From: Rickettsiella grylli
Lineage (GTDB): Bacteria; Pseudomonadota; Gammaproteobacteria; Diplorickettsiales; Diplorickettsiaceae
Direction: 5' to 3'
DNA length: 64,000 nucleotides
Assembly (NCBI RefSeq): GCF_000168295.1
Contig: NZ_AAQJ02000001.1
Location: forward strand, 1,389,001 to 1,453,000
A program made the translations under genes and the position numbers. Of the stretch, positions 36,118 to 44,408 are shown one piece after another; position 1 is the stretch's first letter; the number at the start of each line of letters is the position of its first letter. The notes under the pieces are model-generated. The model searched no databases. It had not been told where the DNA came from and worked only from the letters and a program-made list of their open reading frames with translations.

Positions 36118-37392
36118 TCAATTATTGTAATTTAAAGAAAATGGTATAAAAATAGTAGTATCACCTTGTGCGATATTTATAATTGATTTAGAAGAACCTC
36201 TTAAAAGACCTGGTCCTAAAAAAATATTATTAAAACTAAGTATTGTGCCAACCAGGTACAAATTATAGTAGTTTTTGTTGAAAATATTATTTGTAATTGG
36301 CGATGAATCACTTAGAAACCGAAAAAATGGTTGATTAACAAATGGTTGGGCAATATATTCAAGTCTTTTATTACTTAGTATGTCATGCATTTTGGTAGAG
36401 TGATCCTCTTTACCGATAATCATACCTTCGCCTTTACCCGCCGTATTCTTTTTTAAAACCCAGTTTTTCATACTAGATTTAATATTATGTATAATATCAT
36501 TATTTAAAATATAAGTGGGGATAATATAGCTCGTTAATCTATTATATTTTTCAAGAGAAATGTAATTAGACATAATTGTTCTATTTGACAATATGGATAA
36601 AAAACGTTTGTCGTGTACTATGAATATCGTTCTTATATCATTAAAATGAGTTTGTTGGATTATTTCGTTAAGTAAACTTGGTTTTAATTTAAGTAATTCC
36701 TGTTGATGTAAATTAAGTATCATCTGAACACATTTTTTTTTATTTTTAAATAAAAATTTAGGTGAAGATATCAATTCAACTTTTAAATTTGAAAATATTT
36801 TTTTTCCTACAGTTTTTAATAAGAAAATATCTAAACTTTTTTCTTTATTAAAAATAATATGAATAGAATGTTTAAAATCAAAAAAATTCTCGAAGATGTC
36901 CAAATTTTTTATTTTATTTACATTTAGAAAAGAAAGCTCAATTTCAAATTTTTTGAATATTTCATCTGATAAGCATTGAGAAAGAACAAATGCATTCAAA
37001 GGAAATCTAGCATTTATTTCACATATTTTAATTTGATAGTTCTTATCTAAAACAAAATCAGGACGAATAAACCCTATTTCATACGGCTTATCTTCTAATG
37101 AGTGTAATAAATCAAGTGTTTTATCATCTAATGCAATAATCTGCTGTAGAGAGGGATCTATAAAAAAATTACTTACTATTTTTGGTATTACTTCTATAAG
37201 TAATGAATGACAATCCTTTAATTGAGAAAATAATTGTTTATCAAATAATAACGGATAAGGATTGATATTTAAGGAATCAAAACATATAGGAGTATAAAGT
37301 TTATTCAAATTCTTTATTAAAGTATGTTTGTCTCTTTGAAGATGACAACAATTTATTAAAGGATTAGGCATAAAATGATTTATAGATAACAT
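36118..37392 (-). CDS. Circularly permuted ATP-grasp ligase, substrate unknown
   Basis: A 424-residue protein whose motif order fits circularly permuted ATP-grasp ligases such as glutathionylspermidine synthase: IRPDFVLD (residues 109-116) and ICEINARFP (123-131) in the metal/phosphate-binding part, DKRFLSILSN (261-270), then the glycine-rich nucleotide loop WVLKKNTAGKGEGMIIG (311-327), and a C-terminal YIAQPF...GDTTIFIPF segment. Such enzymes join a carboxylate to an amine with ATP. No close family is recognised. An Fe/2-oxoglutarate oxygenase gene lies upstream in the same direction; the two were 49 nt apart before an IS256-type insertion. It is markedly AT-rich and Lys/Asn-rich compared with nearby core genes, suggesting acquisition. 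Confidence 0.6.
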   Translation of the reverse strand: MLSINHFMPNPLINCCHLQRDKHTLIKNLNKLYTPICFDSLNINPYPLLFDKQLFSQLKDCHSLLIEVIPKIVSNFFIDPSLQQIIALDDKTLDLLHSLEDKPYEIGFIRPDFVLDKNYQIKICEINARFPLNAFVLSQCLSDEIFKKFEIELSFLNVNKIKNLDIFENFFDFKHSIHIIFNKEKSLDIFLLKTVGKKIFSNLKVELISSPKFLFKNKKKCVQMILNLHQQELLKLKPSLLNEIIQQTHFNDIRTIFIVHDKRFLSILSNRTIMSNYISLEKYNRLTSYIIPTYILNNDIIHNIKSSMKNWVLKKNTAGKGEGMIIGKEDHSTKMHDILSNKRLEYIAQPFVNQPFFRFLSDSSPITNNIFNKNYYNLYLVGTILSFNNIFLGPGLLRGSSKSIINIAQGDTTIFIPFSLNYNN

Positions 37393-37408
37393 AGATATAT
37401 ACTTTCTT

Positions 37409-37767
37409 GAGTCTGCAAGAACATTTGTGTAAATTAGCTATGGTGCCTATTCTGTCACCAAATTCGATAGTAAAGCGAGCCAAAGCAGGCTTCCAATCGC
37501 GGATAGGCATAGTCCATTTTTTAGCAATAATTTGCATCGCCAAATAAATTTGTTTAAATGCCGCTTCATCTGAGGGAAAAATCCGTTTATTTTTTATAAA
37601 TTTCCGTAAAGTCATATTCAGTGATTCTATCGCATTGGTAGTATAAATCACCTTACGAATTTCAGTGGGATAGCCAAAAAATGGAATGACATTTTCCCAT
37701 GACGTGAGTCTGTAAATAAAATTGTGTAGTGCGCCATGAAGCACTACACAAAATGGTTTACAGACTC
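37409..37767 (-). mobile_element. IS256-family element, internally deleted, with 8-bp target duplication
   Basis: A 359-bp scar. Its ends are inverted repeats beginning GAGTCTG: GAGTCTGCAAGAACATTTG at 37409, and the complement of GAGTCTGTAAACCATTTTG ending at 37767. A perfect 8-bp direct repeat ACTTTCTT flanks it (37401-37408 and 37768-37775), as IS256-family transposition produces. Inside is the C-terminal part of a transposase. A third repeat copy in the left-end orientation (37706-37732) sits just before the right end, so the interior is a mosaic. Confidence 0.85.
37448..37702 (-). pseudogene. IS256-family transposase, C-terminal remnant
   Basis: About 85 residues match the end of Mutator/IS256 transposases, including the segment around the third catalytic residue (IYTTNAIESLNMTLRKFIK, Glu in NAIES). 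The N-terminal ~300 residues with the first two catalytic aspartates are missing, and at the other end the frame runs into the terminal inverted repeat. It is not functional. It differs clearly from the intact transposase at 38667-39887, so a different IS was involved. Confidence 0.85.
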
Positions 37768-37808
37768 ACTTTCTTTTAATAAAAAATTCTAATTTCACTT
37801 ACTAATAA

Positions 37809-38597
37809 TTAGCCACGAAAAAAACGAATACGTTGCAAGTGCCTCCTCGAATCTTTTACATGGGTTCTTGCATGCAGAAATCTTTTATTATTTAGTATAA
37901 GTATTTGATCATTTTTCAATGTAAGTTTCCGGCTATATTGTGGAAAATAAATTAAATTTTCTAATTCTTCTATTGCCTTTAATTGTTTAAAAGTGAGGCT
38001 ATCTAAATCAATAATTTCACGGCGAAATCGTATATTACAATTAGCATCAATAATACATGCTTGTATACAACTTTTTCCCTTAAAAAACTCGTGCGGCACC
38101 TTTATTGTTACAGGAAAATTTTGTAATACTTTGAGAGTTTCTTTAGATAAAGAATTAAGTAATATTTTACTATCAACAATTAAATTGTTACCTCCCATTT
38201 TTTGATCTGCATGTAATACATATAGTGCAAAATAATCAGGTACATTTTCTTCATAGGAACAATCAGTATGAAAGTGAAATTCATAATCTTTATGTGATCT
38301 AGGCAATTGTTTTTTATTTTCTCTCGATATCTTAATATTCCATATAAAACTATCTTTTTCATTATGAGTGTGCAAAATACCTAAACTTTGAATAAGTTGT
38401 TTGAAAGTAAAACTATTATCTCGGTAATTTAAAGAAAAAATACAGATACCATATTTATCTAGTAGATCTGCACAATTTTCATAAGAAATACTTATAGAAT
38501 TTTTTATTTGAAAATAACAAGGAAGAGGAAGTTCTAGTTTAGGACATCTGTTAAAAATTCTTTCCAGATTATGTTTAGATGACCGTAATTCATTCAT
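37809..38597 (-). CDS. Fe(II)/2-oxoglutarate-dependent oxygenase, TauD/clavaminate-synthase-like
   Basis: A 262-residue cupin-fold oxygenase of the TauD/TfdA superfamily. Iron ligands are readable: the H-x-D pair His110 and Asp112 in HFHTDCSY, and the distal His242 in NNKRFLHARTHV; a following arginine (RRHLQRIRFF) should bind 2-oxoglutarate. Such enzymes hydroxylate amino acids, taurine, betaines or peptide intermediates; the substrate cannot be told here. It precedes the ATP-grasp gene in what was a two-gene operon before the IS scar at 37409-37767. Its upstream side is 38 bp from an intact IS256 element, which may have removed or replaced the native promoter. Confidence 0.8.
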   Translation of the reverse strand: MNELRSSKHNLERIFNRCPKLELPLPCYFQIKNSISISYENCADLLDKYGICIFSLNYRDNSFTFKQLIQSLGILHTHNEKDSFIWNIKISRENKKQLPRSHKDYEFHFHTDCSYEENVPDYFALYVLHADQKMGGNNLIVDSKILLNSLSKETLKVLQNFPVTIKVPHEFFKGKSCIQACIIDANCNIRFRREIIDLDSLTFKQLKAIEELENLIYFPQYSRKLTLKNDQILILNNKRFLHARTHVKDSRRHLQRIRFFRG

Positions 38598-38635
38598 AAA
38601 ATAATTTTTTAAAATAAAACTTAAACTTTATTTGA

Positions 38636-39943
38636 GAGTGTTCACAAAACTGTGTCATTAATAATTTTATCGTAACTGTAAATTTAATCTGCCATCAAAA
38701 AATATCTGTAGTTGAGAGGCAATTAAGGCCCAATTATGCAGGGGCTGGTACCACTTTTCTAGTATTTTTTGACAGGCACAGTAAATTAATTTAAGTAAGG
38801 CATTTTCACTAGTAAAAGCGCCTTTATTTTTGGTATATTTACGCACTTGCCGATGAAACCCCTCCACTATATTCGTTGTGTAAACAATACGTCGTAGCTC
38901 TTCTGGGTACTTAAAATACTGAGACAAACGCTCCCATTGAGTTTGCCAAGACTTAATCACAGCAGGGTATTTTTTACCCCATTTTTCATCAAGCTCCAAT
39001 AGGCGATGCTCGGCTAAATCCTTGGAGCTCGCACGATAAACCAATTTTAAATCAGCCATAAAGGATTTTTGATCTTTGCTGGTCACGTACTTTAATGAGT
39101 TACGGATTTGATGAATCACACAAAGCTGAATTTCTGTCTGGGGGAAAACCTCAGCAATGGCTTCAGGAAAACCCTTTAATCCGTCAATGCTAGCAATGAG
39201 AATATCCTCAACTCCGCGAGCGCACAAATCATTTAAAACGTGTAGCCAGAAACGAGAACCTTCATTTTCAGAAAGATACAGCCCTAAAATTTCTTTACGA
39301 CCCTGATTGTTAACACCCAAAACCGAATAAAAAGCACGACTACTGACTTTTCCTTCAATACGCACCTTAAAATGCATGGCATCGAGAAATACGATGGGAT
39401 ACACAGATTCTAACGGTCTATTTCGCCATTCCGTTATAACCGGCATTAATTTATCGCTTATCAAGCTAATTTTAGCGGCTGAAACCTCAAGACCATACAT
39501 ATCCGCCAGATGTTCTTGGATCGCCTCATAGCTCATCCCAAGTGCATACAATGACAGTATTTTGTTATCTAAGGACTCGTTTAAAACCGTTTGACGTTTC
39601 TTAACCATTTGTGGTTCAAACGTTCCTAAACGGTCTCGGGGTGTTTCTAGCTCAAAACTTTCTGTCCCCGTTTTTAATAACTTACTGGTTTTTCCATTGC
39701 GTCGATTTGAGATATCCGTTGCTTTAGATTCTGATAAATGAGCGTCTATTTCCCCCTCTAACGATGCTTCGATAATTTGTTTTATTAACGGCGTTAATAT
39801 TCCATCTTTTCCTGTTAACGATTCTCCTGATTTTAGCCGTGCTATCGCTTCAGCTTCAAATTCTTTACTGAGTATGGCTTGTTTCATGTCAACTCCTAAA
39901 ATTGTTGATTTAGTTTAGCGTTGACACAGTTAATTGAATACTC
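38636..39943 (-). mobile_element. Intact IS256-family insertion sequence
   Basis: A 1308-bp element bounded by 22-bp imperfect inverted repeats: GAGTGTTCACAAAACTGTGT at 38636, and at the other end the complement of GAGTATTCAATTAACTGTGT ending at 39943. It contains one full transposase gene. The flanking 8 bp differ (TTATTTGA and CCTAATCC), so no target duplication is visible; this fits a deletion or recombination at one side after insertion. It lies between the oxygenase and the sensor kinase. Confidence 0.88.
38667..39887 (-). CDS. IS256-family transposase (complete)
   Basis: A 406-residue Mutator-type transposase, full length for the family, with no internal stop. The catalytic triad can be placed: Asp in FLDAMHFK, Asp in IASIDGLKGFPEAI and Glu in TTNIVEGFHRQVRK, with the CxxH-type motif CVIHQIRNSLKYV between them. 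It fills nearly the whole IS at 38636-39943, so the element may still be able to move. Its sequence is clearly different from the transposase remnant at 37448-37702. Confidence 0.95.
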   Translation of the reverse strand: MKQAILSKEFEAEAIARLKSGESLTGKDGILTPLIKQIIEASLEGEIDAHLSESKATDISNRRNGKTSKLLKTGTESFELETPRDRLGTFEPQMVKKRQTVLNESLDNKILSLYALGMSYEAIQEHLADMYGLEVSAAKISLISDKLMPVITEWRNRPLESVYPIVFLDAMHFKVRIEGKVSSRAFYSVLGVNNQGRKEILGLYLSENEGSRFWLHVLNDLCARGVEDILIASIDGLKGFPEAIAEVFPQTEIQLCVIHQIRNSLKYVTSKDQKSFMADLKLVYRASSKDLAEHRLLELDEKWGKKYPAVIKSWQTQWERLSQYFKYPEELRRIVYTTNIVEGFHRQVRKYTKNKGAFTSENALLKLIYCACQKILEKWYQPLHNWALIASQLQIFFDGRLNLQLR

Positions 39944-39944
39944 C

Positions 39945-41135
39945 CTAATCCGGCAACGGTATTTCTTCTATCGTGGTTTCGCCCATCACGAAAGGTTCTT
40001 GAAAAGGAATGAAACACGTAAACGTAGCACCGTGATCCAATTCACTTTCAACGTAAATCTCACCATCCAGGTCATCAACGAATTGTTTGACAGTGGTTAA
40101 TCCTAGACCTAAGCCTTTGTAAATCCCTTTGTAGGAAGGCGTTAAACGCTTGAACCGAATAAAGATCTCCTCTTGCTTATCTTTAGGTATACCCATACCG
40201 GTATCACTTACACTCAGTTCGACGATGACTTCTCTTGATTCTTTTTTCTTGAGTGCAATATTGACAGTAACCTGTCCTTTTTTAGTAAAGGTTAATGCAT
40301 TGGAGAGCAGCTCTAATAGAATACGCTGTACGCGTACGGGGTCACCCATTACGTATTGAGGAATGCGCTCATCATAGTGAAACTGTAAAATGAGTTGCTT
40401 TTCTGCGGCCAAGGATTTATTAAGGTTGATGATTTCTTCCAATGGTTGACGTAAATCAAATTTCTTTTTAACGAATGGAATTTCACCCGTAGCGACTTGA
40501 ATCCCTTCTAAGACATTATTATGGAAATCCAGTAAGGCATGGCTGGATTTAACAAGATCGTTCGCATACTCAGAAATAGTCAGATCGTTAGTTTTTGATT
40601 GCAGCAACTCAGCACACCCTATAATGCCAGACAATGGTGTTCGTATATCGTGACGCATGTTTTCTAGAAATTCAGTTTTAGCTTGGTTGGCCACTTCTAC
40701 TTGTTTTTTGGCTTTTTTTAGTACTTCTTCTTGTTGTTTTTCTTTGGTGACATCAACAGCCACTCCTGTAATAGCAATTATTTTCCCCATTTCATCTGAT
40801 ACAGGGAAACCACGATCGATAATCCATCGCATTTCTCCGTCAGATCGAATAATACGATAATTTTCTCTAAATCGGGCTTTTAATCCATCCTCAACTACCT
40901 TTTGTTTCATTTTAAGAATAGGATGAATTTTTTGGTCTGCTGGATATAAATGGCTAATCCAAATACTCGGATCTTTATAAAGCGCTTCTCGGGATCGACC
41001 CCAAATTTCTTCATAAGCTGGGCTAACGTAGGCAAGATAAGTAAACTCTGGATCGCCAAGCCAATATACTTGTTCGCTCTGCTCAGCAAACTGGATTAAA
41101 AAAGATTTAATACTCTCTAACGTTAGCAGGCTCAT
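39945..41135 (-). CDS. PAS-domain sensor histidine kinase, soluble
   Basis: A 396-residue two-component kinase with no transmembrane helix, so it senses in the cytoplasm. A PAS/PAC domain (residues ~15-135; VSPAYEEIWGRS) is followed by a HisKA helix pair with His162 in MRHDIRTPLSG and an ATPase domain with N-box Asn279 (LLSNALTF), G1 SDTGMGIP, F-box and G2 GLGLGL. The stop codon lies 1 nt from the end of the IS256 element at 38636-39943. Similar kinases often continue into a receiver domain after this point, so a 3' truncation by the IS is possible. No response-regulator gene is nearby. Confidence 0.88.
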   Translation of the reverse strand: MSLLTLESIKSFLIQFAEQSEQVYWLGDPEFTYLAYVSPAYEEIWGRSREALYKDPSIWISHLYPADQKIHPILKMKQKVVEDGLKARFRENYRIIRSDGEMRWIIDRGFPVSDEMGKIIAITGVAVDVTKEKQQEEVLKKAKKQVEVANQAKTEFLENMRHDIRTPLSGIIGCAELLQSKTNDLTISEYANDLVKSSHALLDFHNNVLEGIQVATGEIPFVKKKFDLRQPLEEIINLNKSLAAEKQLILQFHYDERIPQYVMGDPVRVQRILLELLSNALTFTKKGQVTVNIALKKKESREVIVELSVSDTGMGIPKDKQEEIFIRFKRLTPSYKGIYKGLGLGLTTVKQFVDDLDGEIYVESELDHGATFTCFIPFQEPFVMGETTIEEIPLPD

Positions 41136-41199
41136 AAAAATTCTCTCTGATTATTTCAAAGTAACTCATCGTTGAAGGATAGCTTAAATAATAAATAAA

Positions 41200-42885
41200 C
41201 TATGTAATCTTCAATGTTGGGATGGAAACTCCAACACTATCTTTTTGTTCTAAATTAAAATCAATTTGATCTAATTGAAGAATAAACCGTTTTAATAAGT
41301 TTAATATCTGCTGAAAAATAATTTTTTTTTGCTGGGTCGATAATTGGGTTTCCCAAAAAATCATTTCTTTTTGAAAGCAACGATGAAAATCTTGAAACCA
41401 ACGGTCATTTAATAAAGTTAACGATGAAGAATTTAATTCTGAACCTAATAAGGGAGAAAAAGATTTTAAGAAAGTTTGATAGATAACCACCGTCGCATAA
41501 AGAACGAAGCTTTGAATCAATGGATCGGGATAGCAGAGTAAGTCTTTAAACCACTCCGAAAAGTGCTGACGATGTAGATTGCTTTGTTGATCAAAAAATT
41601 TAAACGACAAAATCTGCGAAATTTCTAAATTTGCTTCCATACTATCTAAACCAAGCACCTTCCAATCGTGAATTAAAGCATCACCGACCCCACTCATGGC
41701 CATCGAAAGTTCTTTGAGAAAATTTCCCTTTGGGCAGTCTATTACTGACCATTCATTAAAGCGACAAACAAAAGCTGCACCTAAAAAATCAATGAGCGCA
41801 AATCGAGCAAAAATTTTAGGGATTATTTCTCTCGCATTTGATAATTTTCTATAAATAACATGGTTTTCTATAGAGGAAAACCCATATTGAAATATATCAT
41901 TTTGTAAAAAACTGAACATCGATTTTGAATAGAATGTCATCCAATGATCGTGATTGTACTTCTTCTTTAGGTTACTTCTATTCAAGAAGTAATTTTTAGT
42001 TTCCTTTTGGAAAAGATCAGTATAAAAATCAGAATTTTTTGAAAATTTTATAGCGCTGTCATGCCATACTGTAAAGGTATCGAAGAAAATATCTCCCACT
42101 TCTTTTACTAAAGAAGCAATGATTTCCTGACAAACAAAATCATCTACATTTTTTTTATATCTATTGGAAAGCTCTTTTTTTTCTAAAATTAATGTTTCAT
42201 CTTCTTTTGACTGGAAGAAAACTGCTTCGTTCTGAAGATGGCCATTTTCTAAGTCTAAATGATATTTACCAAAATAAGGATAAGTTTTCCCTGATCGCAA
42301 TGAAAGATCTTCAGCTAAATTTACCGTAGCAGAAAAAAAGGTTTTTCCAGCGGTCTCAATTGTCTCCATCAAAGCAAATCGTTCAAATGGATATGGATGG
42401 TAATAAGCCAAACGATATAATTTTAGTCCCTGTTTTTTCATTGTCGCATCCCATGTTGTCATGATGGAATGCATATAATCACTGTATTTCCAACTCAGTA
42501 AAGTATCTACTCCTAAAGTATCCCAATCTTTCAAAAATAACCGCGAATGGGTGGCATCTTCATAGGTATGTGCATTGATTACTTCTTCAAGAGAATTTGG
42601 TGTTTGCGTATTACAAGGGTAACGAAGATAATACTGATTAAAATCCTCGAAGCCCATAACAAATTCAATCATGGGTGGCATCATATAAGCTAAGGTCTGA
42701 TGATTTTTTTTTCGATTATGTCTAATCCAAGACTGTATTAAATGATGTTGTTTAAAGCGTTGTGCTTGATTATCAATTTTGGGTTCCAGAAAACACTGAA
42801 ACTGGCTTAGAAAGGCTTTATTATTTTTTAAAAAGGACGAACTATTAAAAAGCGGTACTCGAGATCTTGCATAGGTTGAAAGCAT
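41200..42885 (-). CDS. Unknown protein with a putative heme-oxygenase-like metal-oxidase half
   Basis: I do not recognise this 561-residue protein by name. Its N-terminal half is all-helical and has a spacing of metal ligands resembling heme-oxygenase-like diiron/iron oxidases: His106, Glu109 and His113 in HTYEDATH, Glu174/Glu177 in METIE, and His209, Asp211, Glu213 and His216 in YHLDLENGH. The second half (residues ~330-560) is also helical but lacks an obvious second ligand set. No signal peptide or membrane helix is seen. It lies 64 nt upstream of the kinase on the same strand, near the oxygenase and ligase genes. An effector with a helical repeat fold is the main alternative. Confidence 0.45.
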   Translation of the reverse strand: MLSTYARSRVPLFNSSSFLKNNKAFLSQFQCFLEPKIDNQAQRFKQHHLIQSWIRHNRKKNHQTLAYMMPPMIEFVMGFEDFNQYYLRYPCNTQTPNSLEEVINAHTYEDATHSRLFLKDWDTLGVDTLLSWKYSDYMHSIMTTWDATMKKQGLKLYRLAYYHPYPFERFALMETIETAGKTFFSATVNLAEDLSLRSGKTYPYFGKYHLDLENGHLQNEAVFFQSKEDETLILEKKELSNRYKKNVDDFVCQEIIASLVKEVGDIFFDTFTVWHDSAIKFSKNSDFYTDLFQKETKNYFLNRSNLKKKYNHDHWMTFYSKSMFSFLQNDIFQYGFSSIENHVIYRKLSNAREIIPKIFARFALIDFLGAAFVCRFNEWSVIDCPKGNFLKELSMAMSGVGDALIHDWKVLGLDSMEANLEISQILSFKFFDQQSNLHRQHFSEWFKDLLCYPDPLIQSFVLYATVVIYQTFLKSFSPLLGSELNSSSLTLLNDRWFQDFHRCFQKEMIFWETQLSTQQKKIIFQQILNLLKRFILQLDQIDFNLEQKDSVGVSIPTLKIT

Positions 42886-43428
42886 AAAATTCTTATTATC
42901 GTAAAGATGAAATATAAAAAGTCAAAAGTACTTCAAATATACATTTTTTATTTCTAAATCTATAAAAAATGAAATGATGTGAAGTAGTAAAATAAAATTG
43001 TTTATCTTTTCCAGTAAAATGTCAATATTTTAAGCTCATGTATATTAACAATTTTCATTAAAGAAAGCGATTAAAACAGAAGAATTGCTTTTGCGCGTGA
43101 GAACTATTAAAGGTGAAAACTTCTAATCATTCTGCTATTGGGTAAAAATGACTTCTCAGGATTTATCCGATTATGTCCATGGATGATAATTTCTTAAGGC
43201 TTCTCTGTAAAATAAGTTACCAAGTAGGTAAAAAACATGATTTTCTTGCTAAATTTAAAGTTTTTTGCATATTGAATTAAATAATACGCGCATAGTATAG
43301 TTAAAAAAAGATAGTATTTTGTCACTTTTTAGCGGTTCAACTTAATTTAAAATTCAATAACCCGAGAGACAAATATTTTCTTCATAGAAGCAATAAGGAT
43401 TTTAACAATTTTTTATGGAGATACATTT
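42886..43428. other. Gene-free accessory region, 543 bp
   Basis: AT-rich sequence between divergent genes. No complete gene or RNA was recognised. A short open stretch at about 43069-43126 would encode EELLLRVRTIKGENF, faintly like the linker of an OmpR-type response regulator. This may be chance or the trace of a decayed gene. The right part must hold the promoter of the small gene at 43429. Confidence 0.35.
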
Positions 43429-43638
43429 ATGTTAGCGCTACCCCAACCAATACGTTATCAAATCGTCGCGCAATATCGAGATAATATGATGTTAATTAAT
43501 ATTCTCGATCAAGGCTTGTATTTTATACGTTCCGCTTATCAAATATTTACCATTCCAACACTGATGAATGGGTTTTCACAAGAAGATGCGGCTATAATAA
43601 AATATATTGTAAATTCAGAAAATCATAATTTGAAATAA
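43429..43638 (+). CDS. Small hypothetical protein
   Basis: A 69-residue frame with a good ribosome-binding site (GGAGA 7 nt before the ATG), so it is probably expressed. The sequence (MLALPQPIRYQIVAQYRDNM at the start) has no signal peptide or clear membrane segment and matches nothing I know. It stands alone 101 nt before rpiA in the same direction. It could be a real small protein or the remains of a larger gene. Confidence 0.4.
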   Translation: MLALPQPIRYQIVAQYRDNMMLINILDQGLYFIRSAYQIFTIPTLMNGFSQEDAAIIKYIVNSENHNLK

Positions 43639-43739
43639 CCCTCTATTGATTAAAAAACATTTATTTTAAATAAGTTATATAATAATTTCACTCAAGCGTA
43701 TCAACGTAAACTTTTAAAATTTTATCTCAGGGGATTTTA

Positions 43740-44408
43740 ATGGAAATACAAAATCTTGAACGTTTAAAAAAAAAACTAGCAGAAACTACATTAGCGTACA
43801 TTAGCCCCGGATCCATTTTAGGTCTAGGCAGTGGTAGCACCATCAATCATCTGATTACCGCATTAGCCGCTATTCGACATAAAATCGAAGGCGTCGTTCC
43901 AGCTTCCTTAGAAACTGAAAAACGATTAAAAGAACTTCATATTCCTGTTTTAGATCTAAATAGTGCCGGAGAATTAATGCTGTATATTGATAGTGCTGAT
44001 GAAGTCAATCCTCATTTGCAACTTATTAAAGGAGGAGGAGGGGCATTAACGCGAGAAAAAATTATTGCTTCCGCAAGCCAGAATTTTATGTGTATTATTG
44101 ATGAAAGTAAGTATGTCGGAATGCTTGGTCAAAAAGGTTTACCGCTTGAAGTGATTCCAATGGCGCGTAGTTACGTTGCGAGAGAGATAGTAAAATTGGG
44201 AGGATTTCCTTTTCTTAGAGATAAATTTATTACTGACAATGGAAATATTATATTGGATACTCAGCATTGGGATTTTACTGACCCTATTAAACTTGAACGT
44301 TTACTCAATAATATTCCAGGCGTAGTCAGTAATGGATTATTCGCCCAGCGTCCTGCAAATAAACTACTTATAGCCAATAAAAACGGCATCAAAATCATTG
44401 AAAGTTAA
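43740..44408 (+). CDS. rpiA: Ribose-5-phosphate isomerase A
   Basis: Interconverts ribose 5-phosphate and ribulose 5-phosphate in the pentose phosphate pathway, feeding nucleotide synthesis and, through KdsD, Kdo synthesis. Hallmarks are GLGSGSTINHLI for phosphate binding, YIDSADEVNP with the catalytic Asp residues, and KGGGGALTREK with the catalytic Lys and Glu. The length of 222 residues is normal. GGGG precedes the ATG. Its stop directly abuts the stop of the convergent ahcY gene with no bases between. Confidence 0.95.
   Translation: MEIQNLERLKKKLAETTLAYISPGSILGLGSGSTINHLITALAAIRHKIEGVVPASLETEKRLKELHIPVLDLNSAGELMLYIDSADEVNPHLQLIKGGGGALTREKIIASASQNFMCIIDESKYVGMLGQKGLPLEVIPMARSYVAREIVKLGGFPFLRDKFITDNGNIILDTQHWDFTDPIKLERLLNNIPGVVSNGLFAQRPANKLLIANKNGIKIIES

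Noticed and set aside
36118-42885. The whole island as a composite transposon.
   Set aside because: The two IS256 elements belong to different subtypes with different end repeats, and the genes are not bracketed by matching copies.
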